Source of the DNA: Lamellibrachia columna
Taxonomy: Eukaryota; Annelida; Polychaeta; Sabellida; Siboglinidae
NCBI GenBank assembly: GCA_963662155.1
Contig: OY759262.1
Coordinates: 10,395,000 to 10,458,999 of the forward strand
Length of the DNA stretch: 64,000 nucleotides
Direction of reading: 5' to 3'
Shown piece after piece: positions 38,501-49,484 of this stretch; the stretch's first letter is position 1, and every line of letters starts with the position of its first letter. Under the pieces are notes generated by a model. That model saw only the letters and a program-made list of their open reading frames with translations, made no database searches and had not been told where the DNA came from. The position numbers and the translations under genes were made by a program.

Positions 38501-38991
38501 ACTATAAAAATCTGTGGTCTTAAACTAAACATGCAACAGAATGAACGTTAAAGTGACCCGTCATAACAAAAGGTTAGATGAACATAAACTTAAGTCTAAT
38601 TTGCAATAACAAAGCAACAATTTGTCTGCAAAAAAACTATAGGTGCTGCATCAACTCGTCATCAGGTTTACTGGTGCAAAAAAGATCACTTTCAGCAAAG
38701 TGTGTTATCGCGGCATGTCAAAAGCCCGATATTTATTCCTGTTGTTGAATTGGACAAAAATGTACCAAAACAAAAAACAAATTGATTAAGCACCTTTAAT
38801 TAGGATACGTACCTAAGCACATGTGATCTGTTTGTTTGGAAATCGCCTGCATAATGATGCACAAAGACATTTTAGTCATAATGACAAAAAATTATTTCTC
38901 ACTATTGTGTTATGAAAAAAATAATACTTCAAACTACAAAACAGACATTTACCTTAACATAGCACTTTTTCTGTGAGAAGTCAGTCATCAT
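35580..38991 (-). CDS. Unrecognised multi-exon gene, seven exons, ~189 aa
   Basis: Exons (minus): 38991-38953, 38846-38813, 38047-37932, 37634-37579, 37018-36913, 36359-36241, 35679-35580. Every intron is GT...AG and all phases agree (0,1,0,2,0,2), which is strong evidence for a real coding gene. The start is MMTDFSQKKCYVK; the exon before it may be partly 5' UTR. Middle pieces are DDDLVEWNPDKVAPHVQEAY, QFADKVRDIVLSDLHDM and RLLTDYAALASACPG. The end is LFGQTLQALGLKEEHANAIVG followed by TAG at 35582-35580. The product looks helical, soluble and acidic/basic mixed, with no signal peptide. A competing last exon (36832-36729, after CAG, VGHLAVFVTHLVQYL then stop) is also phase-compatible. The terminal GTTAG could be a donor, so the 3' end is uncertain. 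I do not recognise the family. Confidence 0.6.
38270..38444. mobile_element. 175-bp TA-flanked MITE (pogo/Tigger-like)
   Basis: Flanked by TA on both sides (38268-38269 and 38445-38446). Left end CAGTAAACCTCACATAAGTC, right end (reverse complement) CAGTCAACCTTGCATACGTC: imperfect ~20-bp terminal inverted repeats. The CAGT ends and TA duplication are those of pogo/mariner-class elements. It lies inside the second intron of the seven-exon gene. Confidence 0.75.
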
Positions 38992-39362
38992 TTTCACAAT
39001 CGTGACTCAAATGTGCACACGTGTCTGCAAACCTATCCAAACAAAGTGAACAATTTGCTGAGCATGTATAACATCAGAGAATGTGTTTTTTATTATATTT
39101 TGGTGAAAATATTACAGCCTATCCCACCAAAAGAATCAGCATAAATTGTCAACAATTTCCTACATGAAAACATTTCAACTATACCAGTATCTTTCAATAT
39201 ATTTCAACCACATTGAATATATACGTACACATGTATAATTATCATATGCATATATTTTACATCTACTGTTTATGCCAAGGGAAATTAAAGATCCCACTCG
39301 CGTTATATAAATGCGTACTCTTCAATATCATGGCAATTATTAAGTTACACATTAAGTCTAAC

Positions 39363-41725
39363 CTCATGCTGCTTGGGAAGTGTGTCATGACACCACTTTC
39401 AATGCAGGTTCGCAAGAGTCCACGCATTGCAGCCTGATCGTACTCGCCACTGGGGAATTCCTCATAACACACAGATGTTGCTGCTGCAATGGCGTAGAGC
39501 CCACAATCAATGACCCCACTCTGTCGCTGACTGGTGTCAACAACACACCTGATTCTTGAGTGTGTTGTTCACAGCAGTGAAGCAATCTGCATTTTGCAGT
39601 GCATGTTGACACTTCTGTTGAGCGAGTCATAAACGATGACATCTGCATCCACGTGGGGTTGTGGAGTGGCGACAGTTACCCTGTGCAGTTATCCATCATG
39701 CAGTACATACACAAACGGTCCACTCGCAACAGCGAACTGCAGAACGGCACCGAGAACTGGGTTTTGCAAGCCGGCCATTCCAGGAAATTGCTTCTTCAGC
39801 AATTGTAGTTCTACCCATACGTGGTCGTCTGTCAGCAAACTGAACTCATCTAAAACGAAGTCCACACGCTGCTGTTTTGACGAACACACAACCTTAGCGT
39901 TCTTGATGTGTGGCCGCTTGGTTGGCACTGGCAGCAGTGAGGCAGTCATCGCTGGGCAGGCAGTAGTCGAAAGGAGTGCAGCAGCTGGGCGGGTGGTAGT
40001 CGTCACGATTGCAGCAGCTGGACGGGTGGTAGTCGTCACGATTGCCGTAGCTGGGCAGGTGGTAGTCGTCACGATTGCAGCAGCTGGGTGGGTGGTAGTC
40101 GTCACGATTGCAGCAGCTGGGCGGGTGGTAGTCGAAACGAGTGCAGCAGCTGGGCAGGCAGTACTCATTAATTATTAAGTTAATGATTAGGTGAAGTTAA
40201 TCACCTCATGCCTGTTATTTGATACAATGGGAAGAAATATGCAGCACCCAACCAAGAGAAAAACAATAAAAAAACATTACTAAAAATACATATAAAAAAC
40301 AGATAAGTTTACTATACCTTCATGAAACGTGCGATCTAAATATGGCTTGAGCTGGCCAAAGTTCACTTTGTGCTTCAACAGCACCCCGTCCTTCTCTAAG
40401 ACCGCCTGATGGTTCGGTCCGACGGTCTTAACCGTGTATGGACCGAGCCAGTTGGCCTCCAGCTTACCACCTGCATCAGACAAGCATAATGTGATATAGT
40501 TCATTAAAATGAGACAACTGACATGCATCCTAACATCACCAAAATATGCATATTATTATTTTAATGCTAATAGTAATATGTAAAATAATAATAAGCAGCC
40601 AAGTGAGAAGTATATTTGTGCCATACCACATTTATAAACTCAGGAGGCGTTGTGGTGGCCCGTAGGAATAGAAGAGGTCAATGATAGCAGCACTGACATC
40701 CCCTGCAGCTTTGCTCTGTCACTGTCAATCAGAATTCATCATTGAACATTATTGTACATTTGCACTTCATACATTTGCCATGATAGATACATATACTGTA
40801 ATCCACATATAAAGCATACGTCCAAGAGAAGCAAGGAAGCTAGATAATATTGCCCAAAACAGCATCAATGTTAACACTGTCAAATGCAATAGTATTTGAA
40901 GAAAGTCAGTTTAATTGGTTACAGTGAGGGCTGATAACAAAGTTAGCCTATAGTGTCATTTACCATGTCCATAAATGAATGTGCGAAGGTCGGTAATAAA
41001 CTGTGCATATAGGAGTGGACACACAATATGATTGAAAGCCAAACAGAACTGTGCAGTGCTATTAGTACCTTAATCGGCCTTGCGAAGACAAACTTAGAAA
41101 ACAAATCAGTCGCAGTGAAAATGTATTTACCCCGTTCGAAGTTTCGAAGTAAGGCCCCATCAGGTCGATACCTACTACATCCCAGGTAACATCTGTTTTG
41201 ATGGGCTGAAGCTCGGGAGCCAGTCTTCATTTTGTGCTGGCATGCGGGCACGCTTTCACCTACAATGTGAAATAGAAAAGAATCAGAAGACATTTTGTTA
41301 AATTCACTATAAATATTATGCAACACAGAATGCGAGTTTAATCACTGAAAGCCTGAAAAAAATAATCACAGTGCTAAATTGTTGACGTCATTACCCGATG
41401 ATGTAATAGTTTCACCAGCACTAGCAAAGTACAATAAAGTTATGACATAGTGGCATAGTCTCTGTAACACTACACAGGCTTAACATATCACTCATGCTGT
41501 TATGGCAATTTGTACTCCAATTACATTTATAAAGATAGTATGTTTAACTTACCAAATATATCACATATTTTGCCATCGTAGTCCAGTTTTTTCAAAGTAA
41601 CCGCCACGCCCCGATGACCCCCAGTGCCCGGATCATCGTGGCACTCTCTAAGTGCTGCCTCGATCTCAGTACGGCTGCGCAGTACCAACCGCAGGCCTCC
41701 TTTTGCCACAAAACACAACTTTCCC
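39363..41725 (-). pseudogene. Intron-containing integrase transposon (Ginger-like) with Ulp1-like peptidase, decayed
   Basis: Read from the right: exon 41725-41553 has the integrase HH-CC-type N-terminus (ALRECHDDPGTGGHRG..VTLKKL) and ends at a GTAAGT donor. Exon 41259-41069 has C.HK, WDVVGIDLMGP with the first catalytic Asp, and FTATDLFSKFVFARPIK, but two compensating frameshifts. A piece starting 40712 (AAIIDLFYSYGPPQRLLS) loses the second Asp region (D-Q-G-R) and hits a stop. Exon 40470-40318 has the C-terminal GPY/F motif (NWLGPYTV). The last block, 40168-39363, is one frame: a TTTRPAAAIVT repeat, then an Ulp1-like cysteine peptidase with LH, VYDSL, RQSG and DCGLYAIA as candidate His, Asp, Gln and Cys, broken by TAA (39691-39689) and TGA (39571-39569). 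Integrase plus GPY/F plus Ulp1 in an intron-containing unit fits Ginger DNA transposons; a domesticated gypsy integrase is the alternative. Confidence 0.6.
39965..40165 (-). repeat. 33-bp coding minisatellite
   Basis: About six copies of a 33-bp unit (GCAGCAGCTGGGCGGGTGGT...) giving 11-residue AAAIVTTTTRP repeats in the linker before the Ulp1-like domain. Frame is preserved. Confidence 0.9.
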
Positions 41726-41749
41726 CTGCAACACACACTATCCATTAAT

Positions 41750-43160
41750 TAGTGAATATTATATATTATATAAATATTCAAAATATATGTTTAACTATTG
41801 GAGACAAATAACATGAAGAATGCTTGTCCCAACACTTGTGTGCAAATTATGTGCATAAATTGATAAACTCTACATGCAGATGAACGTTCTACAAATAATT
41901 GCTAATATTTCGTAGATCAGTGTGGTACGTGATAATGATAATATAGTGAACTTAATGCGCCTGCGTCCCCAGGAATCTGAGCTCATAGAAGTATGTGCAG
42001 AAGTGGAAATAGATAACCGAATGTCTCAGTACTTAAGACAAAACATTTGGTTGCTGACATTTTTTTACTTAGGAAATAATCATTGTATAATTGCTATACT
42101 GGATGAAATATACAGATTCATCGTACGATGGTCCTTGTTTTGTTTGTTTATTTTCTAACCTGGAAATTTGCATGTGACTCAATATGATCCGTGCTGCCAT
42201 GCAGAGAAAGCACATTTGTCAATGTCAATATTAGTTTTGTGGACAAAAAGTTGTTGTGGCACAGATGATCTTAGATTCCTAGGGATATCTGTAAAATGCA
42301 AGAAACTAACCAAGTAGGGTGGTTGTTGTGTAGAAAGGGCCCAATACATAATGGTAGCTAATTTGGTTCGATACACAACCAGAAGAGAAGACAGTGGAGC
42401 TGTTTAAGTAGAGGAAGTGATGTTGAGAAACGAGGGGCTTTGATTACAACACATGCCAAACAATTATGTACTCCTTCAAGTCCTTTTTAGCAACATTGTT
42501 TAGCAGTGACTTGCAATAGTCAAGGCGACTACAAATTATAGGGGACTTGTGCGATTTTGCCATTATAACTATAGTTTTGCCTAAATTTGATACCTCAGTG
42601 CTTTAGTTCCATGGCACATACCAGGGTGCTATTTGGCCCTAAAAATGATCTAAGATAGAACATTTTTGTAACATAAATATGCCTGGGATCATATTGAATG
42701 ATGGAACTAAAGCACGGACTCCTGTGACTGAGCACAGCTCAACTCTATTTCAGATCCTCCACTATGAAAACAATCTGCGTAAGTCAGCTAAATCAAATAT
42801 CAATGACTGCACATACCTCTCAAACGAAACTTCTTTGCAGATCGCTGCACACTGGCTCTAAATGTATTGCTAACGGACGTGTGGTAGAACCCATTTGCAA
42901 GGAAATAAAACATGTGATCGAAGCGTGGTGAATCCGCAGTCAGACCCACACTGGCCACAGCCACAGGCATCGTTTAAAACTGAAAAATGACTTAACATTG
43001 TAGGTATATAATATAAATCACACACGCACGTGCGCGTGCACACAGACACACACAAAACTGGTACACACTCTCAGAGAATACTAATAGCCCATATATTTCA
43101 TTATTAATATTATAATCATAGCCCCCATAATAAAAAATAAGGCGGGTGACCTGTCTGATA
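41750..43160. other. Non-coding stretch with a 15-bp inverted repeat
   Basis: No supported gene. 42598-42612 (GTGCTTTAGTTCCAT) and 42701-42715 (ATGGAACTAAAGCAC) are perfect reverse complements with an 88-bp loop. The segment 42090-42140 resembles 34920-34970 (ATAATTGCTATACTGG...GATTCA), a dispersed repeat. A CA/CG run lies at 43019-43055. Confidence 0.4.
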
Positions 43161-43164
43161 ACAT

Positions 43165-43294
43165 AACTACCGACCCATTGCTCTAGCCACAATTGCTAGT
43201 AAATTATTTGAATCCTTGATGTTATCCAGGGTTTATACTTTTTTATCTACATGTGTAAACCAATTTGGATTTAAAAAGCATCACTCAACTGAAA

Positions 43295-43299
<5 letters not shown>
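43165..43299 (+). pseudogene. LINE reverse-transcriptase fragment (45 codons)
   Basis: Reads NYRPIALATIASKLFESLML to QFGFKKHHSTETD, the standard RT block of CR1/L2/Jockey-type LINEs (NYRPISL..., QFGFR..HST). It is cut on the right by a TA microsatellite and has no continuation. Confidence 0.8.

Positions 43300-43346
<47 letters not shown>
43300..43346. repeat. (TA)n microsatellite
   Basis: Uninterrupted TA dinucleotide run joining the RT fragment to the SGNH-like fragment. Confidence 0.95.
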
Positions 43347-43351
<5 letters not shown>

Positions 43352-43688
43352 TAATTAGGGTATTGACTATTGTAAGCAGTTCGCGTGCGAATGCTACAAT
43401 ACGCTCTGCCAGGTCCTCAGGTACACAACCATTACCTAAATCATTTGTTCCGATGTCAACCAGAACGACAGTTGGTACAATTACCCACACCGCTCTCAGT
43501 TCACGAAAAAGGCGATACACGGTAAGTCCCCCTTTCCCTCGGAAAACGACCTTTCCAAACATATCAGCAAGGTCAAGATCTCGTCGATAGTACCTGTGCC
43601 GCTCCCCACCTACCTCACCGACTTGGCACACGTGGTGCATCCTACGCACAAAACTGTGCCCTATCACCAGCAATATCGGCTTTTCCAT
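43347..43688 (-). pseudogene. SGNH-hydrolase-like domain fragment
   Basis: Minus-strand frame from MEKPILLVIGHSFVRRMHHV (start ~43688) through VVFRGKGGLTV to VLVDIGTNDLG. These are SGNH/GDSL blocks I (G-H-S replacing G-D-S), II (Gly) and III (G-x-N-D); the final D-x-x-H block is missing because the frame runs into the TA repeat. Such SGNH-like domains are common in mobile-element proteins of invertebrates. No intact gene around it. Confidence 0.5.
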
Positions 43689-43706
43689 ATTCTGGAAAGA
43701 TTGCAC

Positions 43707-44211
43707 AAATTGTTAAGTTTGCGTGCCTATTCCCTACATTTTTAGAAGTGCAGTATTACCACACTGTTCTTAGTGCACACACCACCGATGTTTTACCAGT
43801 GTTGTGATTCACGACAGAAACCACGAGGAGGTGACAATGTGAACCTTCTGTCTATGTATGTGAGTATGCGAGGATGTTTGTATGAGTGTACGTTTGAGTA
43901 CATCATCATAAATAGTATGTATATATTATGCTATACGTATATATTATATGCTGACCTTCTATACTTATATAAATATTATACATTTATGCTATACATCGTA
44001 CATTATATATATATATATATGCTATATCCATGTCACTATTAATAAACAATCAACCTACGTAAATAAATATTATATATTATGCTATATATTAAGCTATATA
44101 TTGTACATATATATATATATAAGATAAATAGCATTTGCCCTAACGTTTAGTTATAATTTATTTACTCTGTCACATACTGTTTGAACCAGGATCGCTCTGG
44201 TACAGACAGAG

Positions 44212-44215
<4 letters not shown>
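43707..44215. other. AT-rich stretch with TA tracts
   Basis: Contains TA/TAT-rich runs (43920-44125). 43751-43836 resembles 47271-47345 (ACTGTTCTTAGT.CACAC..., CACGAG(G/A)AGGTGACA), a shared degraded coding-like fragment on the minus strand (HLLVV...). Confidence 0.4.
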
Positions 44216-44256
<41 letters not shown>

Positions 44257-44290
44257 CATGTACATGTATATGTATATACATATACATATT
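44215..44290. repeat. (TA)n/(TACATG)n microsatellite
   Basis: TA run grading into ACATGTACATGT and GTATATACATATACAT; it truncates the transposase fragment on its right. Confidence 0.95.
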
Positions 44291-44849
44291 AGAACTGACA
44301 CAGCTTGATGCTGAAGTGGCTGACCTTCCATCCATGAACTTCCATCCCTAATGAACTCATGAATCTTGTCCTTCGTTTTGTTCCACATAGTACGGGACAC
44401 AGGTGGAGGCATGTTCATCTCTCCGAGGAGACGCACAGCTTGTTGTCGGTTGCGGCCAATGCTAAACATGGCCATCTCAAATCTGGTGTTGACACTTTCA
44501 CCATCAGGCTGAGAGTTCAGTTTGTAAGTGTGGCCACAGTCATGATTCATGCACTCAAATGACAGAGAACTTCGGAGTCCAGCAATGTCCTCTGTGACAG
44601 TATACCCATGACCACCGCAGTTAGGACAAGTGTAAGCACTGACAAAGTTCACCAGATTTCGCACATCTATCAGTCTGTACCCATCAAGTTCAGTGACAAC
44701 ACTTCTCTTCTTGGTGTACTGTAGTTTCTATTCAGAAGCACACGGCTTGGCAGTTTCTTTCAATGGTCGTGTATACTTGTTGCCATAAAATTTCTGCTTC
44801 TTTGTGGGCTTTGCCCGTGGCATGATGACACTCGAGTAGTGACGAACCT
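44284..44849 (-). pseudogene. Second Mutator-like transposase, N-terminal fragment with stop
   Basis: An acceptor-like CTTTCCAG precedes 44849; ATG at 44823-44821 starts MPRAKPTKKQKFYGNKYTRP. An in-frame TAG follows at 44730-44728. Then YRLIDVRNLVNFVSAYTCPN, a C..C...L.F.C...CG zinc-like cluster, NTRFEMAMFSIGRN and EMNMPPPVSRTMWNK. This order matches the N-terminal half of metazoan Mutator-like transposases and is a different family from the array at 1-20124. It is cut at 44284 by the microsatellite, so the catalytic core is absent. Confidence 0.6.
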
Positions 44850-45121
44850 GGAAAGTAAACAGTGTGATAAATTATTCAGTTATGCCAAAAGTAATCAAAA
44901 GGTAGTGAAATTAGCTTGCCTCAGCTAAATTATCTGAATAATAACACTACTTTGACAACATTTTGCAGTAAAAACACCATCAATTAAATGTATTGGAACT
45001 ATTACAACATGGTCACAGGCCTAGACCCCCTAGACAGCCCCAGTCAGGATACTAGTTAGTCACTTGTCTGACTTAGTGACCTGCCCCGTCTAGGCTAGTT
45101 AGACTGGCAGTAGGCAAACAT

Positions 45122-45215
45122 TTTCGCCCCGCTCTTCGTCTCTGGGGCGAAAGGCCTGACGTGCATTTGCTAAAGCGCCATTTTGGCAGTTCCGTAGCCA
45201 TTTGGCTACGGAACT
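45122..45215. repeat. Two adjacent strong hairpins
   Basis: Hairpin 1: TTTCGCCCC (45122-45130) with GGGGCGAAA (45144-45152). Hairpin 2: AGTTCCGTAGCC (45188-45199), loop ATTT, GGCTACGGAACT (45204-45215), a perfect 12-bp stem. Could be a cruciform, part of a foldback element or an RNA hairpin. Confidence 0.7.
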
Positions 45216-45784
45216 AATAACTTAAGTTTTAAAACCGATACGCACTAACCGTTTCACATGTGTATTCTGTGACATACCACCGACAATTGGGCGTCAAGAA
45301 ACTGAAGAAATGTGCTCCAAATAATTACTTATGAGTACTTTTATCGGTGACATAGAAAACATTTCACAATTAGCCGCCATACTGTGCACGTGATGTTGCC
45401 TTTTGGTCACATGATCAAACGCGATTTCGTGTAGAATGAGGCCAGAAGCACAGACATAAATAAAACACCCGTTAGTAAGTTAGTAGTTTATAGGGGCATT
45501 ATTAATGATGTAACTCTATGGCCAGCAGACGGCAATTCTTAGCGTGACCTTATATAGATCTATGGAAATCCCGCGTGCTATTCTCGCTCCCAACAACATC
45601 CGGTTATATACAAACCTTGACAAGCACATGCGTTCTGACAAAAAGGTAATAATTTCACACTTTTACATGGTTATTGTCAGGTAACTTTAGTGATATACAT
45701 ATAAGAATGCATACAGACACGAAAGACGTGTTTATTGCTCTATTTATGGCGTTTTTGTAAGGTTTCACGTTTCATGAAAATACT

Positions 45785-45903
45785 TACGTTTCGGCCGAGC
45801 GAGATCTTCGCCGTACTAGTAGCAACAGCCAGATAGAAAAACATTGTAGGGCGATTGACTTTGCCTAGACTGGCAGTGCCATGCCCGTGACATTTTTCGT
45901 TGC
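45785..45903 (-). other. Possible 5' exon of a minus-strand transcript
   Basis: Bounded by TTCAATTAG on the right and GTAAGT after GGCCGAAAC on the left. It has ORFs of at most ~40 codons. It would splice to the acceptor at 44849 of the transposase fragment in frame, but may be only untranslated leader. Confidence 0.3.
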
Positions 45904-45909
45904 TAATTG

Positions 45910-48376
45910 AACAAAATAAAAACTGTACTAGTTTCTGCATGCTAGCACTAACAAATGCATAGAGTACAACCATTCGCGAAAGGTCAGGATATTTAATATG
46001 CATGCATACATTGGACAAACTCGTGGTGCAGTTCATGCAGAAATTACAAAGAAACACGTTAGAAGGTACGAATCAACTTTGAACATTTGAAACTGCCGGG
46101 TCTATGGGAGCGTAAAAAACACAACTGCACACTTGGAATTCAAAACGCACAATGAAGACCCAACTGCCCGTTTTCACTACATAATATAACGGGGACGCTC
46201 CACATAATGACCATAACGACGTGTCCACCTTCCCACGATGTTAACGGTCAAGCAATTCGAAGTGATCATTGCGCTACTAGGACCGCCCATCCTCGCGGGG
46301 TGTTTGTAATAATGAAACTGAGCTAGCTCAGATGTGGAAGCAGAGAAGCAAGGAATATAATAATTTTCATTGCTACAAAAGCAGTTAGCAAGGATTGTCA
46401 GAAATGTATACTATTGCCATTATACAAAATGGATTATAATGTGAATTGCATATATTAAAGCTATCTGATTTTGTAAAACTAAAAACTCCCAATATAATGT
46501 GTGAAACAAACAAAAAGTTGTTACCAAATAATATGCTGTGGTTATTCAACAGTTTATGACACAACACGTGAAAACTTAAGACAGTTATTTGCAAGAATGA
46601 CTCTAAAAGCCAAATGTATATCTGTACAAGGTATACAATTATGAAATAAGCAAATTTGGACATATGCAATATAAAATGCGAGAACATGTACTGTCCATGT
46701 GAATACATTTATTCAAGTAGTGGTCCCATGATGGTGCGAAAGCTACTATGTTATGTAATGTAATATTCTACATTCTTATGGGTTTGATGGGTTTAACATA
46801 GAAAACTACTATCCCACTGGAGAAAAAATTAGATAACAATGAGAGGAAGCGTGTAACTTGTTATGTTCATTACCTTGTTGCACTAACCAACATTGTCTAG
46901 GCTGTCAAAGAAGTACCTTTTGAAATACCAGAGACAGCAAAGGAGGCTCAGTTGTAGACCATTCCGAAGACATGACAATGTTCCTGCTGCACATCATTGT
47001 TCACAACAGCAAATATGGGTCGGACTGCAAACGTCAATAATGTAACCGAGCCAAATATGTGTTTCCTTCATAACAATCAGGCTCCATATCACCATCATTT
47101 AAGACGTCAAGCTGAATGATGTGGCAGTATAATATTTAGTTGGTATCAACCACATTTCCCTTTTGACACAAAACCGTGTACCTACCATCTCGAGTCAGCA
47201 ACCGATGACTTCACTGACCACCAAGCCACTATAAAACAAACACAATATCCACAGTTGACAAAATAGTGTCAGTATGCGCTGTTCTTAGTTCACACGACAG
47301 CAGTTTGCTGTCGTGATCCACAGTAGGAACCACGAGAAGGTGACACGCGCTTTTCCCACCACAAGTATTGTGTGCATGCAGTATAAGTGTGAAAAGTTGT
47401 GCCTGAAACTGAACCATCTCCATCATTAGCTAGGATACCGCTACCAGTGGTCATTGGGGCCCATCTCTGTATCCTTTCAGAATATGGTCGAAGATGTTAG
47501 CAACATATCCTATAGAAAGATACATTTCATAATATTAGTATTTTCGTTTACTTTAACATGTTCTCAAGAAAATTGTACTTCTAAAACAAATGGAATTTTT
47601 TTTTGTCGAATATGAATTAATTAAATATAATTTTAGAAGAGCATAACATGTCACCATATATAGGCTATGTCAAAGCTGGTGTGTTTGGTCGCAAAATTAT
47701 TGACAAGACTGCAAAAAACCTAACCCTAACCCTGGTCTGGTGAGTTTCCTGACATCTTGCAGCACATTCTTGAGTAACAGTTCCTCCTGCAATATTACTG
47801 CAACCTTAGAACCTGAAAATAAAATACTACAAATATTACATATTGCAATATTTTGAGGATTTATTAGGAGTATGGAGATATGAATATTATAAGATTTGTC
47901 CAGTTAATGTCAAAATGGGTTATTCTGTATGAGAAAATTTTCTGTATATTCTAAGCTAAAACTTAAAAAAAAAAAATGTACATGTCTATGTTAATTTGTA
48001 TTCAGTAGTGGCTTCATTACCTGGAACAAGCCACTCTGGTTTGGTTTGTACCCAAAATAATTTAATTGTTAATTGAATTAAAGTTAATTGTTAATTTAAT
48101 TGGACAATTTGGGAGGTTAATTTAATTGGAACATTTCTGATTTAATCGTAATTTAATTAATTAACTTTTCAAGTTAATTGCCCCATGCAAGGTAGTTTAT
48201 GCAAAACTATCAGTAACTTTAATAAATGCATTTGTTATATGTAAATGCATCATTACAGTTGTAGATTTTAGTGATAATTACTATCGTAGGTAGTCCTTGA
48301 ATATATGGTATTAAACTACGCTGAGTCAATATTATTGACCCCTAATGGCTTTTGCTGGTTGGTGAATAAATAATAT
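45910..48376. other. Long non-coding stretch
   Basis: No supported gene. 47229-47426 (minus) has a coding-like remnant (HLLVVPTVDHDSKLLSCELR) related to 43751-43836. A short CCTAACCCTAACCCT lies at 47719. 48050-48180 is TTAA/AATT-rich and similar to 54190-54360. Confidence 0.35.
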
Positions 48377-48570
48377 TTGCATGGGATCTTTTACTTCGCC
48401 TGGCACAGACACCAGATAGAAGGGACCAATGGCTTTTACTGTCTCTTCCGAAAGACACAGGCAAAGTGGGGTAAACGAAATTGCCCAAGCTATGAAACGG
48501 CGGAGGGGGTATCAAACCCCGGTCCCTTCGACCAAAAGCTCGGCGCTCTATCACACGACTACCGTGCCAC
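48377..48570 (-). mobile_element. tRNA-derived SINE
   Basis: Minus-strand head GTGGCACGGTAGTCGTGTGA then TAGAGCGCC resembles a tRNA 5' half with box A, and GGGTTTGATACCCC fits box B (GGTTCGANNCC with one change). A ~100-bp body follows, with TGTCTTTCGGAAGAGACAG and GGATCTTTTAC motifs seen on the plus strand. Layout is that of metazoan tRNA-SINEs; no clear tail or target duplication. Confidence 0.65.
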
Positions 48571-48630
48571 ACTAATGTTGTATTGAAAATCTCAGAGGAA
48601 TGGAAAACCAAAAATGTACACAATAATACT

Positions 48631-48883
48631 AACTCTTCATCAATGGACTCCTCATCATTGGTCTCTTCTGCAGCATCCAGAATAGAGAGGTCAGATGGTT
48701 TCTAGTCACTGGATGACTGTACTGGTGACGACAAGATGAAGGGAGAGGGCGATGGTGGCTCAGCTGGAGTCTTCTTGGGTTTAGACATTAGACAGGGTGG
48801 CTCAAGTTGAATGTCGACAGAGGTATCATCCAAGCTGTACTGTGACCCTGTGTCACATGTCACCACCATGTCTGTCTGAATCT
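48631..48883 (-). pseudogene. Exon-like acidic/Pro-rich segment with in-frame stop
   Basis: Follows CATTCCAG and reads EIQTDMVVTCDTGSQYSLDD, then KPKKTPAEPPSPSPF, a TAG at 48704-48702, then SILDAAEETNDEESIDEE up to a possible donor. May be a downstream exon of the degraded gene at 50238-50785. Family not recognised. Confidence 0.35.
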
Positions 48884-48899
48884 CTGGAATGTAGAATAA

Positions 48900-49480
48900 T
48901 CATTTATGCAAAAAGAAAGTTCATAATAATTATGTATATTTGCTGACATAGAGACTACACGCCAAAGATGTAGTGGTAATAATGCTGAGAGAAATACAAT
49001 TGTGATCTATTTTCTTGTATGGTATATAAATGTACTAATACTTATGTTGGTAAAGACAGACATTCATGACACAATTCTTTACAAATATTAATGATGTTTT
49101 CATTCACATTTCCACTGTCTTTTGGCTTCATATATCAGGCACTGTCTTATTTTTAATAGACTTGTCTGGTTTTTGGTCTGCAGGTGGTATAAATCTACCA
49201 CAGTTGCTACAGGGCTTTCACAAAACCATAAAATTATGATATACTGATGGTCTCACCAGGCTCGAGCTCCCTCCCTAAAATTGCATGCCATAAGCTGTGA
49301 ACATTTTTAACAGTTAGCTTGAAAATTGTAGATTTTGGGTCATCTTGCCCATGTTAATTTCCCTGCCCTTTCCGCCTGCAACTATAGATAAAATATTATG
49401 TGTCATTTTTGTAATAGTGGGTAGCAAAAATTCGCAATTGAATTGTTGCACAATTATTCTGATATTTGACACAAGGCTGG
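48900..49480. other. Non-coding stretch before the minisatellite
   Basis: AT-rich, no feature seen beyond short shadow ORFs. Confidence 0.3.
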
Positions 49481-49484
49481 AAAT

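Noticed and set aside
45785..45903. Cyclophilin-like start (NRPTMFF)
   Set aside because: The resemblance covers only a few residues and no further cyclophilin motifs follow.
47719..47733. Interstitial telomere repeat (CCTAACCCTAACCCT)
   Set aside because: Only two and a half units; chance or a minor remnant.
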